Shown here piece by piece: positions 10,682 to 21,345 of a stretch of 64,000 nucleotides of DNA (position 1 is its first letter; each line of letters starts with the position of its first letter). The translations under genes were made by a program, and so were the position numbers. Below the pieces are notes generated by a model. It ran no database searches. It saw nothing but the letters and a program-made list of their open reading frames with translations, and had not been told where the DNA came from. Source of the stretch: Strongylocentrotus droebachiensis (Eukaryota > Echinodermata > Echinoidea > Camarodonta > Strongylocentrotidae); NCBI GenBank assembly GCA_035222895.1, contig JAVYIG010002384.1, positions 65,001 through 129,000 of the forward strand. Reading direction: 5' to 3'.

Positions 10682-13600
10682 GTACGAGTTTCATTGAATG
10701 ATAAATTTGGGTACTAGTCATGAGATTATATTGTAAAAAGGTTGCTTTAGAAGGAAGAGTTGATTTACTGACACGTTTTTTGGAATAATGAAAATGAAAG
10801 AAAAATGGCATAGAATTTCCACTCCCTCCCCCGCATCTCATGGGTACTGGATATGGATATTAAATATCTTTACACCAAACCTGTGGCATTAAAATTTGGG
10901 GCTTAACTTTTCAGCTCGTGTCATACTAGTGAATATATGGGCAGATGAAAATGAATCCATTTCAGGGGGGATTTCTACTTGATAAACTGCCAAACTACTA
11001 TCCAAATAACGAGCAGGATTACAAAGTATTTTATATGGTCAATACCAGAAATCCAACCTGCGCTTTATTGGTTTAATCACAATTATGAAATATGCAAGAG
11101 AAGCTAGTACAACGTATCTTTAGTGCTGTTAGGATTATTCCAACATTATTGATCTTATTCCCTGATGAGTTTTAAATGTCCTTTGCAACGATTAAAAATC
11201 TTCTAAGGTCATATTTGACCAAACCCAAAGTATTGTTTAGTTTGTTTGTTTATCTGCTGTTGTTATATTTTGGGTTATTGTTTGTTTGTATATTTATTTT
11301 TGTTTTATTTATTTCGTCTCAATACAGGTGACAATGGTGAAGCGAGACGGGAATTCTCAACGGATTTAATTCTCAGCCTTTTAGAAATTCCGACAAACGC
11401 CGCCAGGTGTTCAATGCTGGCCAATGGCCTAGTCTATGACGTCATCGAACCAGTCATCAACATCTTCAGTAGTGACGTAATGGTGATTTCCGATGAACAG
11501 ATTTACCAGTACACGGGATTCCAAGGACCGAACCCCCTCGATTCGCTCTGCATCTTCGTAGAGAATGCTTTCACAAGTGAGCTTACCATCATGATTATCT
11601 ATTTATTCACTTATTTATCAGGAGAGTGCATTTATCGTATCATTCAAAGAAAAAGAAGGGGCAACACATGCAGAGTTAAAGGGTCACTCTAACCAAAACA
11701 ACCTAAACAATTTGAAAAAATACATGTAGAATAAATTTGACGGAGTTTCCTAATATGACAATGATTTTTCTTAGAAATCATAAATAATTCTGGAATCTAG
11801 CTTAAAAAATGACGACTCAGAACGCGCAGGAAAAAAGCCCAGTTTCGGTGATGACGCATTTGACGTCACTGCAGGCATCTCTGCGGTGAAAAGGAGGGTG
11901 ATTTAGGCATTAAAATGTCTTTAAAGAAGTTAAATATCATATTAATTGAATCAAAGGACATTTATCCGAAAAATAATATGCACTTGATAATTCCAGTACG
12001 TTTCTGGCAATTTCGTCATTCCTAATACACCAGTTTACAGTTGTGTGCGCCATTTTAATTGGCGAGTAAACAAAGCCAATGACCTAGAGGTCAGTGGTAT
12101 TTATGCGTAAATTAAGATTGCGCCCATGCAAATGATGATGTGCGCGCACAACGCAGCGCGCAGGCAGTGATATCATCATAATTTGCATGGGCGCAATCAT
12201 AATTTACGCATAAATCCATGACCTCTAGGTCATTGGCTTTGTTTACTCACCATTTAAAATGGCGCCCATGTCTGCGCATGCGCACTGATACAACTGTAAA
12301 CTGGTGTATTATGAAATGATCAAATTATCAAATCGGACATGCCTGCAATGACGTCAAATGCGTCATCAAGCCACGTGACCGTATTACCTTTTTCGAGGGG
12401 CGTAGCCCAGCAAGCATGTAAAATCGTTGGCTGTTACCATTTTTTGGCCCTCTCTATGTCTGTCTAAATCGTAGATCTGCCTCTTCCTCAAGTAATGGAC
12501 CGGTTTACTAACATATTCAACTCGTATGCATACTTTGTAAACAAATGTTGTTCTTGACAACCTGACAGCTTGCCCGAGGCTTGCCATACATAGCAGCATC
12601 TAACGTATCCTGACTGGATTCAAAGTATGGTAGTTCATTCATAGATAAAACTAGTGTACTGGTTGACTCTCAATCGAAAGGCCGAGGGTTCGAATCCTAG
12701 CCCGGTATTAATACGAGTAACGTTCTTTGACATGCCATTAATCCAATGTTTTGCCACTCTCAGCCCGGGTGTTTAATGGGTACTCGGTAAATGCGAAAGC
12801 CATTGTGGAGGTGTCGTTGTAAAGTCGTTCATTTACTTGACTCTCAATCCCAAATTTGAGGGTTCGAATCCTAGCCCGTCATTAATACGACTAACGTTCT
12901 TTGGCAAGCCATTAATCCAATTGTTTGCCACTCTTAACTGGGCATTGGTACCCGGTAGGATGCGAAAGTCATTGTGGTTTGCTCAGCATCGTTAGGGCGT
13001 CTATTTAATAGGGACTTCTAGATTTAAGTGTACTGCTACGTGTGACATCCTTTTAAGGCACTAGTAGTCACGTGCGACGTCCTTTTTAAGGCACTGACAG
13101 TGCCTTAAAAGGACGTCACACGCAGCAGTCCACTTTGTCAACGTGTAAATCTAAAAATCCATAATGAGGCATGGCCAGGGGGTGGACTCGGGTAAGAATG
13201 TGCATATTACATGGTGTGCAGGCAAGCCTGCCAGTGCATAAGAACTTAGCATACAAGTGGATTTCCTTAGTGATTGTATTATTTTTTCTTCGCCGTTATT
13301 GTATACAGTGTTAGCTGGGAGTACTCTGACACTGACCATAACCGGTGAAACCCTTAATGGCGAAGAACTGATGTACACAACTGACCTGATGAACGCGGCC
13401 TCGCCTGCCTTCAAGAAACTTGAAACAATCTTCTGCGGAGTGGTACGTAAACATTGTTACATGTCGTTTTTTTTTTTTACATAGTCCATAATTCTGAAGG
13501 GTCGTCTTTTCCGAAGGTTCGTACATATTGAGAGAGGGTTCATGATTCCGAAAAAAATTAAAAGGGTTCAATACAAATGGTTCATACTTCTGAAAATGAA

Positions 13601-15535
13601 AAAGACCCATGACCGTCTTCTCCGGAATCACGTCATCTTTGGGATATTCAACCCTATTTCATTTTCCAAATTATGAGCTATACCTCATTTTCATATATGT
13701 ATATATATATATATATTTTTTTTGTCATTTTCAAAATATGAAATTTCGAAAATTTGGCCCTTTGAAAATGAACCATTGGAAGAACGAGTAACTCCTCCCC
13801 CTTATTTAAAAAAAAAATTACTTGCTTTTGAAAGCACTGAACATCTCATGAGGTCATGAACCTAAGAATGGATGATAAATAAAAGATATTGAATCCCTTC
13901 AAAACGAAGATAGATGAATGATAAAATAAGAAATAATACAACAAAAAATGAAACAAACCATCAGTAATTCGGTCAATAAAACAGAAATTAGACAAATCTC
14001 ATCGGACCGAGTTCATGATATACAATCGAAATTTCATGAGATTTGTAACTGAAAAGATGGCCAAAACAACCTGAATTTTTTAGATTGCAGAATCTTTTCC
14101 TATTGTATTTGTAACAGATGAAAAGCTCTGGTTATTAAACTAGAGTCTCTGTGCCGTCCTTTCATTTATTATCATCTTTCTTTCGTATCAATATATTAAA
14201 AATGAACGAGGTCCATAACACCCATTTAAACAAGAGAATGTGTCGATATCGTTTTCTTGATAGGCCACGAATCATCTAGAGCGGGAACTAGGATCAGATC
14301 TTCGTAAACTGGACTGCGTAGCCAAGTCGTTCAATCCTGGCAGCATTGTCGCTGAATTAGAGATTCAAGTCTTTGCTACCACCCAAGATGTCGCTGATTC
14401 TCTTGCTGACGATGTGGCTGAGCTGTCTACCGGTGAAGGTCTCGTTCTCTCATCCGATGGGGATTCTCTGTCCGTATCATCGTTCTTGGCTAATGGTGCT
14501 GACGGTAGGCTAGTCCATCTTAAAAATAGTTATAGTCATATCGATGTGTGGTGCCGTGGTCAAGTGGTTACGTCCCCAGACTGTATATAATGATGATAAT
14601 AATAATATTCCGCTTATATAGCGCTTAATACAATGCCTCTAAGCACTTAACAGATATACTATTACCCCGGTCATTGCAATGGATCCAGTGCGTGCCCACA
14701 ACACTGTGTGCGCAATCTCCACTCCTGGGGAGCATTCCAGCCAGGAGTTACTTAACGCTCAAAAACTATTCGACCAATTTCACATGGTTCGTGGTTCGCG
14801 GTACAAGTCCCGGCTTGGAAATGTTTTCCTTTTGCAAAACATCAATCTACATAAGCCACTCTCCACCCAGGTGTTAAATGGGTACCCGGTTGGAAGCGAG
14901 CGTTAGTGTTGTTGGATTGGCATGTGTGCGCTTGTAAAGTGGCGCATGGCCGAACTACTTCGCAGCGTGTGCACCGTCGTGTGCGGATCTGGAATTGAAT
15001 CCAATGACTGGGGAAATAGTAATATTAACAATATAAATGGCTCAGAAACGTAGCAAATAGCACTTTACAACATGACTATTATTATTCCTTTGGTCAAGGA
15101 GTTAATTTATTATATACATTTAGTCAGGGGTACAACTTACACTGATATCAAATACTTGCCTTTAAAGTTCATCAAACTTCAGTCGAACATGACAAACAGA
15201 CTTTTTTCATGAATTTAGATCGATAAATGCCATTCAATACAAACAATTACAAGTTTTCTTTTGGTATATTGGTTAAATATGAATACATGTACACAACATC
15301 GAAGGGCCTCCACCGGTCTCCGGACTCTAAACTCAAATTTAAAACGCAAAATTTACATACACAAGTTATTAAAGTTTTACTCAAGACAGGTCTTGAGAGT
15401 ATTCTTTTAATTATGTTTCACTTTCTTTATCTCTCTTGAATTCCAGATCCTACCAATAGTGCGCGGGGCTTGTTAACTGGAGCTATTATAGGCATTGCAG
15501 TGGGCGTGGTCATAGTGGATGTCGTGGTTCTTTAA
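9871..15535 (+). CDS. Gene A: type I membrane protein with an 8-cysteine module and a SEA domain (five coding exons)
   Basis: Coding exons are 9871-10681, 11328-11576, 13309-13442, 14264-14504 and 15447-15535 (1524 nt, 507 residues). All introns are GT-AG, with phases 1, 1, 0, 1. Residues 1-19 are a signal peptide (MKAFPTVLATTLLVAIVSG). Residues about 30-353 form a module with cysteines at 68, 93, 112, 183, 218, 260, 298 and 345, and with N-glycosylation sequons NLT121, NIT159 and NST231. Residues about 355-470 are a SEA domain with FNPGSIVAELEI, where Gly424-Ser425 matches the usual self-cleavage site, plus its own cysteine pair. Residues 487-507 begin a membrane helix cut by TAA at 15533. 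RYRR at 132-135 resembles a furin site. The ATG at 9871 is preferred over an upstream in-frame ATG (9796) because it opens the signal peptide and has A at -3. The module is unrecognised. The protein is probably displayed on the cell surface. Gene B is its paralogue. Confidence 0.8.
11328..11576 (+). CDS. Gene A exon 2: module part Y
   Basis: 249 nt, phase 1 at both ends, acceptor AATACAG and donor GTGAGC. It encodes residues 271-353, from GDNGEARREF to FVENAFT, with cysteines 298 and 345. It is homologous to gene B exons 2 and 4 (240 and 237 nt), which also start G-D and end in FT or VT. Confidence 0.85.
11850..12367. mobile_element. Long inverted-repeat element in gene A intron 2
   Basis: Outer arms 11850-11868 and 12349-12367 are perfect inverted repeats (GATGACGCATTTGACGTCA). 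Inner arms also pair: ACACCAGTTTACAG near 12028 with CTGTAAACTGGTGT near 12294, and GCCAATGACCTAGAGGTCA at 12075-12093 with its complement at 12219-12237. The left arm holds about 100 bp of extra sequence. GCGCCCATG and GCGCATGCGCA are shared with the MITE at 48966-49189. Confidence 0.75.
12655..12995 (+). repeat. Two tandem SINE-like segments with tRNA B-box sequence
   Basis: GAGGGTTCGAATCCTAGCCCG occurs in two copies about 180 bp apart (near 12684 and 12860), preceded by TTGACTCTCAATC and followed by ATTAATACGA and CCATTAATCCAA. GGTTCGAATCC fits the pol III B box. The flanks do not fold as a complete tRNA, so these are tRNA-derived repeat remnants in gene A intron 2. Confidence 0.6.
13027..13132. 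repeat. Foldback with a duplicated left arm
   Basis: AGTGCCTTAAAAGGACGTCA at 13099-13118 pairs with the adjacent TGCGACGTCCTTTTTAAGGCA on its left, and also with a second left copy (GACATCCTTTTAAGGCACT) near 13043-13062. It lies within gene A intron 2, about 180 bp before exon 3. Confidence 0.7.
13309..13442 (+). CDS. Gene A exon 3: first half of the SEA domain
   Basis: 134 nt, acceptor GTATACAG and donor GTACGT, entering in phase 1 and leaving in phase 0. It encodes LTLTITGETLNGEEL and, further on, SPAFKKLETIFCGV. This is the N-terminal strand and helix of a SEA domain (usual pattern: hydrophobic strand, then S-x-x-[FY]-K-x-L). It is the same length as gene B exon 5. Confidence 0.85.
14264..14504 (+). 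CDS. Gene A exon 4: second half of the SEA domain
   Basis: 241 nt, acceptor TTCTTGATAG and donor GTAGGC. It encodes LERELGSDLRKLDC, then FNPGSIVAELEIQVF and a Ser/Asp-rich end. Gly-Ser at codons 424-425 (14339-14344) sits where SEA domains self-cleave. Cys416 may pair with Cys396 of exon 3. Confidence 0.85.
14585..15005 (-). mobile_element. SINE with L2/CR1-like tail, reverse strand
   Basis: On the reverse strand it ends AAGCGCTATATAAGCGG and an ATT-rich tail (14590-14610 on the + strand), preceded by GGGGTAATAGTATATC. The body shares CATTCCAGCCAGGAG and CGGGTACCCATT with the copies at 45216-45395 and 46620-46835. It lies in gene A intron 4. Short open frames inside it are not genes. Confidence 0.65.
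15447..15535 (+). CDS. Gene A exon 5: transmembrane segment ending at TAA
   Basis: Acceptor TTCCAG. It encodes DPTNSARG and then LLTGAIIGIAVGVVIVDVVV plus a final Leu, ending at TAA 15533-15535. GAIIGIAV is shared with gene B exon 7. In the same frame the sequence after TAA reads LIGYFVVRRPGQKRSTIA and stops at TGA 15590, which looks like the rest of the helix and a basic tail. The stop may therefore be a recent nonsense change, a sequencing error, or the true end. Confidence 0.7.
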
Positions 15536-15629
15536 CTCATTGGATACTTCGTCGTTCGCCGCCCAGGTCAAAAACGTTCGACGATTGCCTGAGAGTACTG
15601 CATTATTTGGTTTGGTTGTTCGAATGTGT

Positions 15630-16242
15630 GTTTGTTTGTTTGTTTCTAGTTTTAGCTGAACTCAATGTTCCTTGGCTTCAATCACATCATGTTATGTTAA
15701 GACTGAAGCCCCTTGTGTATCATCACCCCTTAATGTACTATTATGTTAATGCTACGTTGGTATGTAAAGGTAATATACTGTTTAATGTTTGTTTGTTTGT
15801 TTCTAGTTTGTGCTGAACTCAATGTTCCTTGGCTTCAAGCGCATCATGTTATGTTTAAATTAGACTGAAGTCCTTGTGTATCATCACCCCTTAATGCACT
15901 GTTATGTTAATGGTACGTTGGTATGTAAAGGTAATATATTGTTTAATGTTTTGTTTGTTTCTAGTTTGTGCTGAACTCAATGTTTTTTGGCTTCAATCAC
16001 ATCATGTTATGTTTAGACTGAATCCCTTGTGTATCATCGCCCCTTAATGCACTATTATGTTAATGCTACGTTGGTATGTAAAGGTAATATATTGTTTAAT
16101 GTTTGTTTGTTTATTCCTAGTTTGTGCTGAACTCAATGTTTTTTGGCTTCAAGCACATCACGCTATGTTTAGAATGAAGCCCTTTTGTATCATTACCCTT
16201 TAATGTACTATTATGTTAATGCTACGTTGGTATGTAGAGGGG
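15630..16242 (+). repeat. Four-copy tandem repeat of about 157 bp in the probable 3' UTR of gene A
   Basis: Units are anchored by CTGAACTCAATGTT (or its start) at 15656, 15813, 15971 and 16127, giving periods of 157, 158 and 156 bp. Each unit has TTTGTTTCTAGTTT, TCACATCATGTTATG, TGTATCATC and TTAATGCTACGTTGGTATGT. It starts about 40 bp after the possible extended reading frame. Confidence 0.85.
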
Positions 16243-16316
16243 ATATGATGTCTATAAGTTTTGTAAATGCATTTACATTGTTAATCATTGTTTGTATGTA
16301 AGATGAAACAGTAGCC

Positions 16317-16322
16317 AATAAA
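16317..16322 (+). terminator. Candidate polyadenylation signal of gene A
   Basis: AATAAA within GCCAATAAATAATT, the first well-placed hexamer after the tandem repeat, about 780 bp after the stop. AATAAA is common by chance in AT-rich DNA, so support is modest. Confidence 0.35.
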
Positions 16323-16829
16323 TAATTTAAAATTAGTTACAGATGTAGATCAAGAACATTATTGTATTGAAAATCATATCACGATCTCGAATCAAAAAAA
16401 TTAATTAAGAATGTAATTTCTAATAGCACTTGTATTGCATTGAGGTTATAATCACATGATGTGCCATACAAATGTACCATATTATTGTTAAGTTTGGATA
16501 CCACTATACTCCATCTCTCTTATATAAGTTTGGAAAATGTAAGACCTAAGGGCGTTAGTTCAATTTAAAATGCGATTACATTAAAATCATTAAATCCCTT
16601 CAAATGTTACAAATTGATATAACTCTTATAATTAAGAGCAAAGTATGAATTTTGAATTACTTAATCTGTCCAGATATTTCAGCCATTTTATTGACAAATA
16701 CTCCCTTTCAGACTTATATACAATACAATCTATTATGGTATGAAATTCATCCCCAACCCTTCCCAAGTTACAGTCATTACAAGTTCTGAAATGTGAAGGT
16801 ATTTTTTCCAGTCGTCTATGTCTTCCAGT

Positions 16830-17690
16830 TTCTATCGCCTAGGTTATGTGAACTAATTTTCAATCTGCAGATATTTGTTCGTAGTTTACGTTTTTTAATG
16901 GTTAATAAATGTTTGTCTGTTTGTATACTCTGCTTAAATAGTATACATATTCTCGATTAATTTTGTTCGTTGCCATTTGCACAATCATTACATAAATCCA
17001 TTTAGAACTGGCGGTGCTAAAATCTTCAATTTTGGTTTATATTTCTAATAATTGTGTTGCTTTTTTTTATATTAGGGAGGTTGTACCCCAATGATTGGAA
17101 TAATTTGAATAAAACTGTTTTTGATGAATTTGCTAGATTAACCCCCGTGTCCTTGAATGTACCATAATTATTAAAGACGAGACCTAAATATGTTGCCTGT
17201 TAAACAATTTCAATCTTTTTACCATTCACCTTAAAATTATTTTCTTTCCGTTCTTGTTACAAATAATCATTTTTGTTTTGTCAACATTAGCATCCGAAAG
17301 CCATTTATTACTTTACAGTACACACCAAGTCTCTCTAAAAATGTTTGCATTTCAATTCTTGACTTTGATACCAATACAATGTCATCTGCATACATTAAAC
17401 AGTTCATTAAACTTTCCATTCAATTCCACGGGATGAGTATCAATAGTTCCCAACTCATGTGGCAGGTCATTTAGGTATAGGTTAAACAGGGTGGGACTTA
17501 AAGTACAGTCTTGTTTTACGCCACAATTGATTTCAAAATACTAGGTTATTCCTTCATTCAGCTTTACACTCAGTTGAAGGTTGTTATACATGTTAGTAAT
17601 AATATCCGATTCCACAGGTCAAAAGTTAACAAAACAGTCCTTTCCTCCAAACACTATCGAAGGCTAATATAGTACCAAAGCTGTGCCATC
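16830..17690 (-). pseudogene. Degenerate LINE reverse transcriptase, reverse strand
   Basis: Read on the reverse strand, fragments appear in the usual RT order: FDSVWRKGLF (17630-17660), GVKQDCTLSPTLFNLYLNDL (17460-17523), YADDIVLVSK (catalytic motif, 17363-17392) and ATYLGLVFNNYGTFKD (about 17130-17190). They lie in different frames with internal stops, so the copy is dead. It differs from the LINE in gene B (CTLSPTLF here, SLLGPLLF there), so it belongs to another lineage. Confidence 0.8.
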
Positions 17691-17699
17691 ATAAAAATC

Positions 17700-18305
17700 T
17701 ATTTGTTTGGATTTCTCAATTTTTTCTTCATTTTCCAAAAGAGCATCACAAATTTTGAATATGTTAAGTATTTGCTGACATATGACTATCTGAATAAAAA
17801 GATTCCCTATAGAAACTCAGTGTTATATCGCTCTTATTTGTTGATGACGTCACACTTCACCACTCTTTTTCCGCAGATCAACAAAGCAAAAATAGACATG
17901 ACTCTTTTCACCAGCCTTGTTTGTTCAATTATGGTTTAAGTGTTAATATATGGTCTGACGTTCTCAAAATTGCATCACATCCGGGTGTTTCATTTACTTT
18001 TAGTTTGTTGATACATATAAAGACCTCAGTAGACGAAATGGAAAAATACCATGAGCTAAAGGTCTTTTTCGAATTATCTTCATTTAGTTGACTCTCAATA
18101 ACTCGATGGTATGGTATGTCTCACAACAAATTTAACCCTTTGGGTTCGACTTAAAATGTCAATTGGTATTGAGAGACAACGTTGTGTCTTTTAAAGAAGT
18201 GCATTATTTCTTTCTCAGGTCACCTGGTCGGTCAGATTTTACCATCTACCAATCTACCTTTTAAATGACTTTCAAATACAGAGAACTCTCTTGAACACAT
18301 TGGGT
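17700..18305. other. Non-coding stretch
   Basis: No gene is visible. It may include more of the reverse-strand LINE upstream of FDSVWR, but I cannot follow the protein there. Confidence 0.4.
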
Positions 18306-18308
18306 GGT

Positions 18309-18600
18309 ATTCTCGAAAGCGGGCTAACTTTATTCCATGGTTTAATCCACCGACTAAGTATGGAATGCCAATTGTCCATATGAATATGTTTTTGAATAAT
18401 TTGATATGTCCCTAAATTACCATGATAGCATAATTATATCATAATTATATTGTTCTTTATTTATTGTGTTATTAAATTATTATTTTTTATTAGTGACAGA
18501 TTAAATTATTCAAAAACATATTCATATGAAAACTTGGCATTCCACACTTAGTCGGTGGATTAAACCATGGACTAAAGTTAGTCCGCTTTTGAGGATGACA
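18309..18600. mobile_element. MITE with arms of about 95 bp
   Basis: The left arm (CTCGAAAGCGGGCTAACTTT, CCATGGTTTAATCCACCGAC, then CATATGAATATGTTTTTGAA) is inverted on the right (TTCAAAAACATATTCATATG, GTCGGTGGATTAAACCATGG, then AGTTAGTCCGCTTTTGAGG). The centre is AT-rich with no coding capacity. Confidence 0.8.
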
Positions 18601-19278
18601 TCCATTCACTCTGATGTGCAAATTATACAAAAATAGTATTAGGTAAGATGCTGTTGCAAAAAATTGCTTGCATTCAATAGAAAAAACATTGCGTGCTCGG
18701 TCTTGTAATGGGAAGCAAGTCGGATTTTAACCTGCTATATAATGCTTGCTAGGCAGCGACTTCATCATCAGGCCACAACTGGTCCATGACACAGTCATGA
18801 TTATGACAAATACCTCACATCCCCTGTATCATTGTGACATATTTACTTTGATCAGTCTTCCTTTAGTCAAGAGCAATATCGTTGAATGTAAGATTTCCTG
18901 GGAGCAATTTCAATTGTTCTTAAAACAAACCTTGTCAAATTAGAGCACGTGATTGTGGCTTCAAGAGGATTCTTGAGAGATATCAATTGTTGTAATACAA
19001 CTGAAACTTCTTAATAGATACGAAACTAGAATTGCACTGTATAATATTTTCCAAAATAATTATGGCAAGAATATTAGTCTAGATATAAAAGCCTACCCCT
19101 TTAAAACCTATTTGCATGCGTTTCGATTTTAAAGTTTCAAGTTTTATTTCAATTCAAATCCATAAAAATACATAAGATACAGATTATATACAATATAGAA
19201 AACAAAGAACACACACAAAATGGAACAATGTTACAATGACTATGCGTTTCCAAGAACTTTGGATAGTACTACCCCGAT
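18601..19278. other. Non-coding stretch with a possible LINE 3' tail
   Basis: No gene is visible. 19130-19200 (GTTTCAAGTTTTATTTCAAT, then CATAAAAATACATAAG) resembles the reverse-strand LINE 3' end at 38480-38540, and may be a severely truncated copy. Confidence 0.35.
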
Positions 19279-19626
19279 TGCGAGAGAGAGAGAGAGAGAC
19301 AGAGACAGAGAGAGAGAGAGAGACGGTAGTGATAGAGCACACAAGAAACAAGAGAACAGTGATCATAGAATAATTATAGGGGCGATGGATCCCTGTGGAG
19401 ATCAGCTTTTGTCGTTAGGGTGTTCAACCATATGTGAGGAGAAGAACAATTACGACTGCAATAAATGTTGAGTAGCGAAAAAGAAAAATGGACATGAAAT
19501 TGAATGAGAATGGAGAAAGAAAGAAGGAAAAGCAACAGAAAAGGGAAAGGTGAAGATGGAATGAGAGAGATATAGATACAAAGTGAGAGAGAAAGATAGA
19601 GTGAGAGAGAGAGAGAGAGAGAGAGA
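19279..19626. repeat. GA microsatellites
   Basis: GA-rich runs at about 19281-19322 and 19562-19626, separated by purine-rich DNA. Open frames through them are low-complexity artefacts. Confidence 0.85.
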
Positions 19627-20827
19627 TGAAGGAAAGAAAGCTAAACTGATACCATCAAGTTGTTGAGATATCGATGAGTAGTAGCCATTAGAGAATACAA
19701 GTCATAATCATTTTTTTAAAGAGCCTCAATTGGAAAATGGGAACGTCGGTAATTACCTAATTGTATAGACTCAATACTGGATTACTCTGTAGTGCCCTTG
19801 CCTAATAGTGTATTCATTATAATAATACAATGCGTATCAAAATAGAAGGGTACACAAATTGAATAGCTCCTAATTAAACGTTCATAACCAATATGACGTT
19901 AAAATCTATTTCATGATGAAGAATAACTTATTTTTCTGCTCAATGATATCATATTCAAAATATTTTTGAAAAGCTTGCTGCTAATTCATCCGTAGCAGCA
20001 CAATTATGAATATGGCATCATAAGTCGGGATTTTAGTTACCCAAAACCATGATACATGATTCAAGGTCACAAAGGTTATAGTTTCTTTGAGTAGAAGCTA
20101 CCATAGTTGGGTACCCTTTTTTTTTAAACGCACTGTACAAATATTTCATATGGAATCCAAACGTGTACATCTAAGGCATCTGCTGCATAGAGTCACGTGA
20201 TGGAGTGACGTGTGCAATACGCATATTTGTTTTCATACCAGACCAACGGAATGATATGGTCTGCATCGAGGGTTGTATGTACACTTACCATTTCGAGGTG
20301 CGGTGAAGCACTGGTCTGTACAGACGATACGCCAAAGCCAAGGTAACGATTGTTAAAACATTCAAGGTTTCATTTTATCACGGATTCGAGTACATATCCA
20401 ACTGAGAAGACGGTTTTGCCTTTATTTGGCGTTCTTCGAAAAGGTAAGAATTATAATAGTAGATATTAGACAGGTAGATTTCCATTTACAGAACGATTCT
20501 GGCCAGTGTTAAGCTCCCTGAGAATTGGCGGATCTGACTGCCATTAGATTGTTGAGAGAAAGTCGCGATTGCATCAATAGGAATTTATGCAAAAATATTC
20601 ATCCTGGTTGATTTGTTAATACAAACGCACACACGCACACACACGAAGTTTGCAGCCTATTAAATATTATACAGTCATCGATGGAATTGACATATTGCGT
20701 ACAGTATTTGACTAATTTTAATAATTTTTCAGGGCATTAAAATAACACGTGCATAGTCTCGATTTCTAGAGCAAAGTAAAATAATCATCATTATACTAAT
20801 TGAATAAGTGGAGATGACTTTCGATCC
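19627..20827. other. Non-coding stretch with one possible splice donor
   Basis: No coding exon is visible. A segment at about 20240-20441 ends in CTTCGAAAAG|GTAAGA, a strong donor consensus, and is locally richer in GC. It could be a non-coding first exon of gene B, whose 5' UTR shows an acceptor at 36988, but nothing in the sequence links the two directly. Confidence 0.25.
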
Positions 20828-20923
20828 AAGGGTAAACTGGCGCATGGCTGGAATGCTCCTCAGGGAGTGAAGAACATTCTTCACTCCCTGAGGAGCATTC
20901 CAGCCATGCGCCAGTTTACCCTT
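20828..20923. repeat. Perfect hairpin with 47 bp arms and a 2-base loop
   Basis: 20828-20874 and 20877-20923 are exact inverted repeats around CA. The arm contains GCGCATGGCTGGAATGCTCC, which resembles part of the SINE family at 14585-15005 and 46620-46835. The pair abuts a second perfect hairpin. Confidence 0.95.
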
Positions 20924-21000
20924 ATTATTATTATTACAATACTTTCCCGCACATAATATATTATATTATGTGCGGGAAAGTATTGTAATAATAATAATAA
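20922..21000. repeat. Perfect hairpin with 37 bp arms and a 5-base loop
   Basis: 20922-20958 and 20964-21000 are exact inverted repeats around TATTA. The arms consist of an ATT run and ACAATACTTTCCCGCACAT. The first two bases overlap the end of the hairpin at 20828-20923. Confidence 0.95.
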
Positions 21001-21076
21001 GATTATATTATTATTTTTATCAACATCATTAGCATAATCATAATCTTAATTTCTATTTGCCTATTTTACACGGACC

Positions 21077-21345
21077 AGGGGGGTGTTTCACAAAGATCCT
21101 GAGTCGAACTTAACTCCAAGTTGGAGTTAAACATCATGGAGAGCCATGTGTAGCCTTAAAATTAAATATATTCCAAGCAAAAATCCAAGTAATTGATAAT
21201 AGAAAATACGAGTGATTTGAATCAACATTTTATGCCTTTTAAAATGACTTTTACAAACTATTTTCAAAGATGCTGACGGCTTTCCATAATTTTAAAGTCC
21301 AACTTAGGATCTTTGTGCAACACCCCCCCCCCCCCCCGCCCCCAG
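21077..21345. mobile_element. MITE of the GTTTCACAAAG family with a poly-C end
   Basis: The left end GGGTGTTTCACAAAGATCCT is inverted at the right end as AGGATCTTTGTGCAACACCC (one mismatch). Next to the right end is a run of 15 C (21323-21337). The interior pairs TAACTCCAAGTTGGAGTTA near the left, with AAAGTCCAACTTAGG on the right. Confidence 0.75.
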
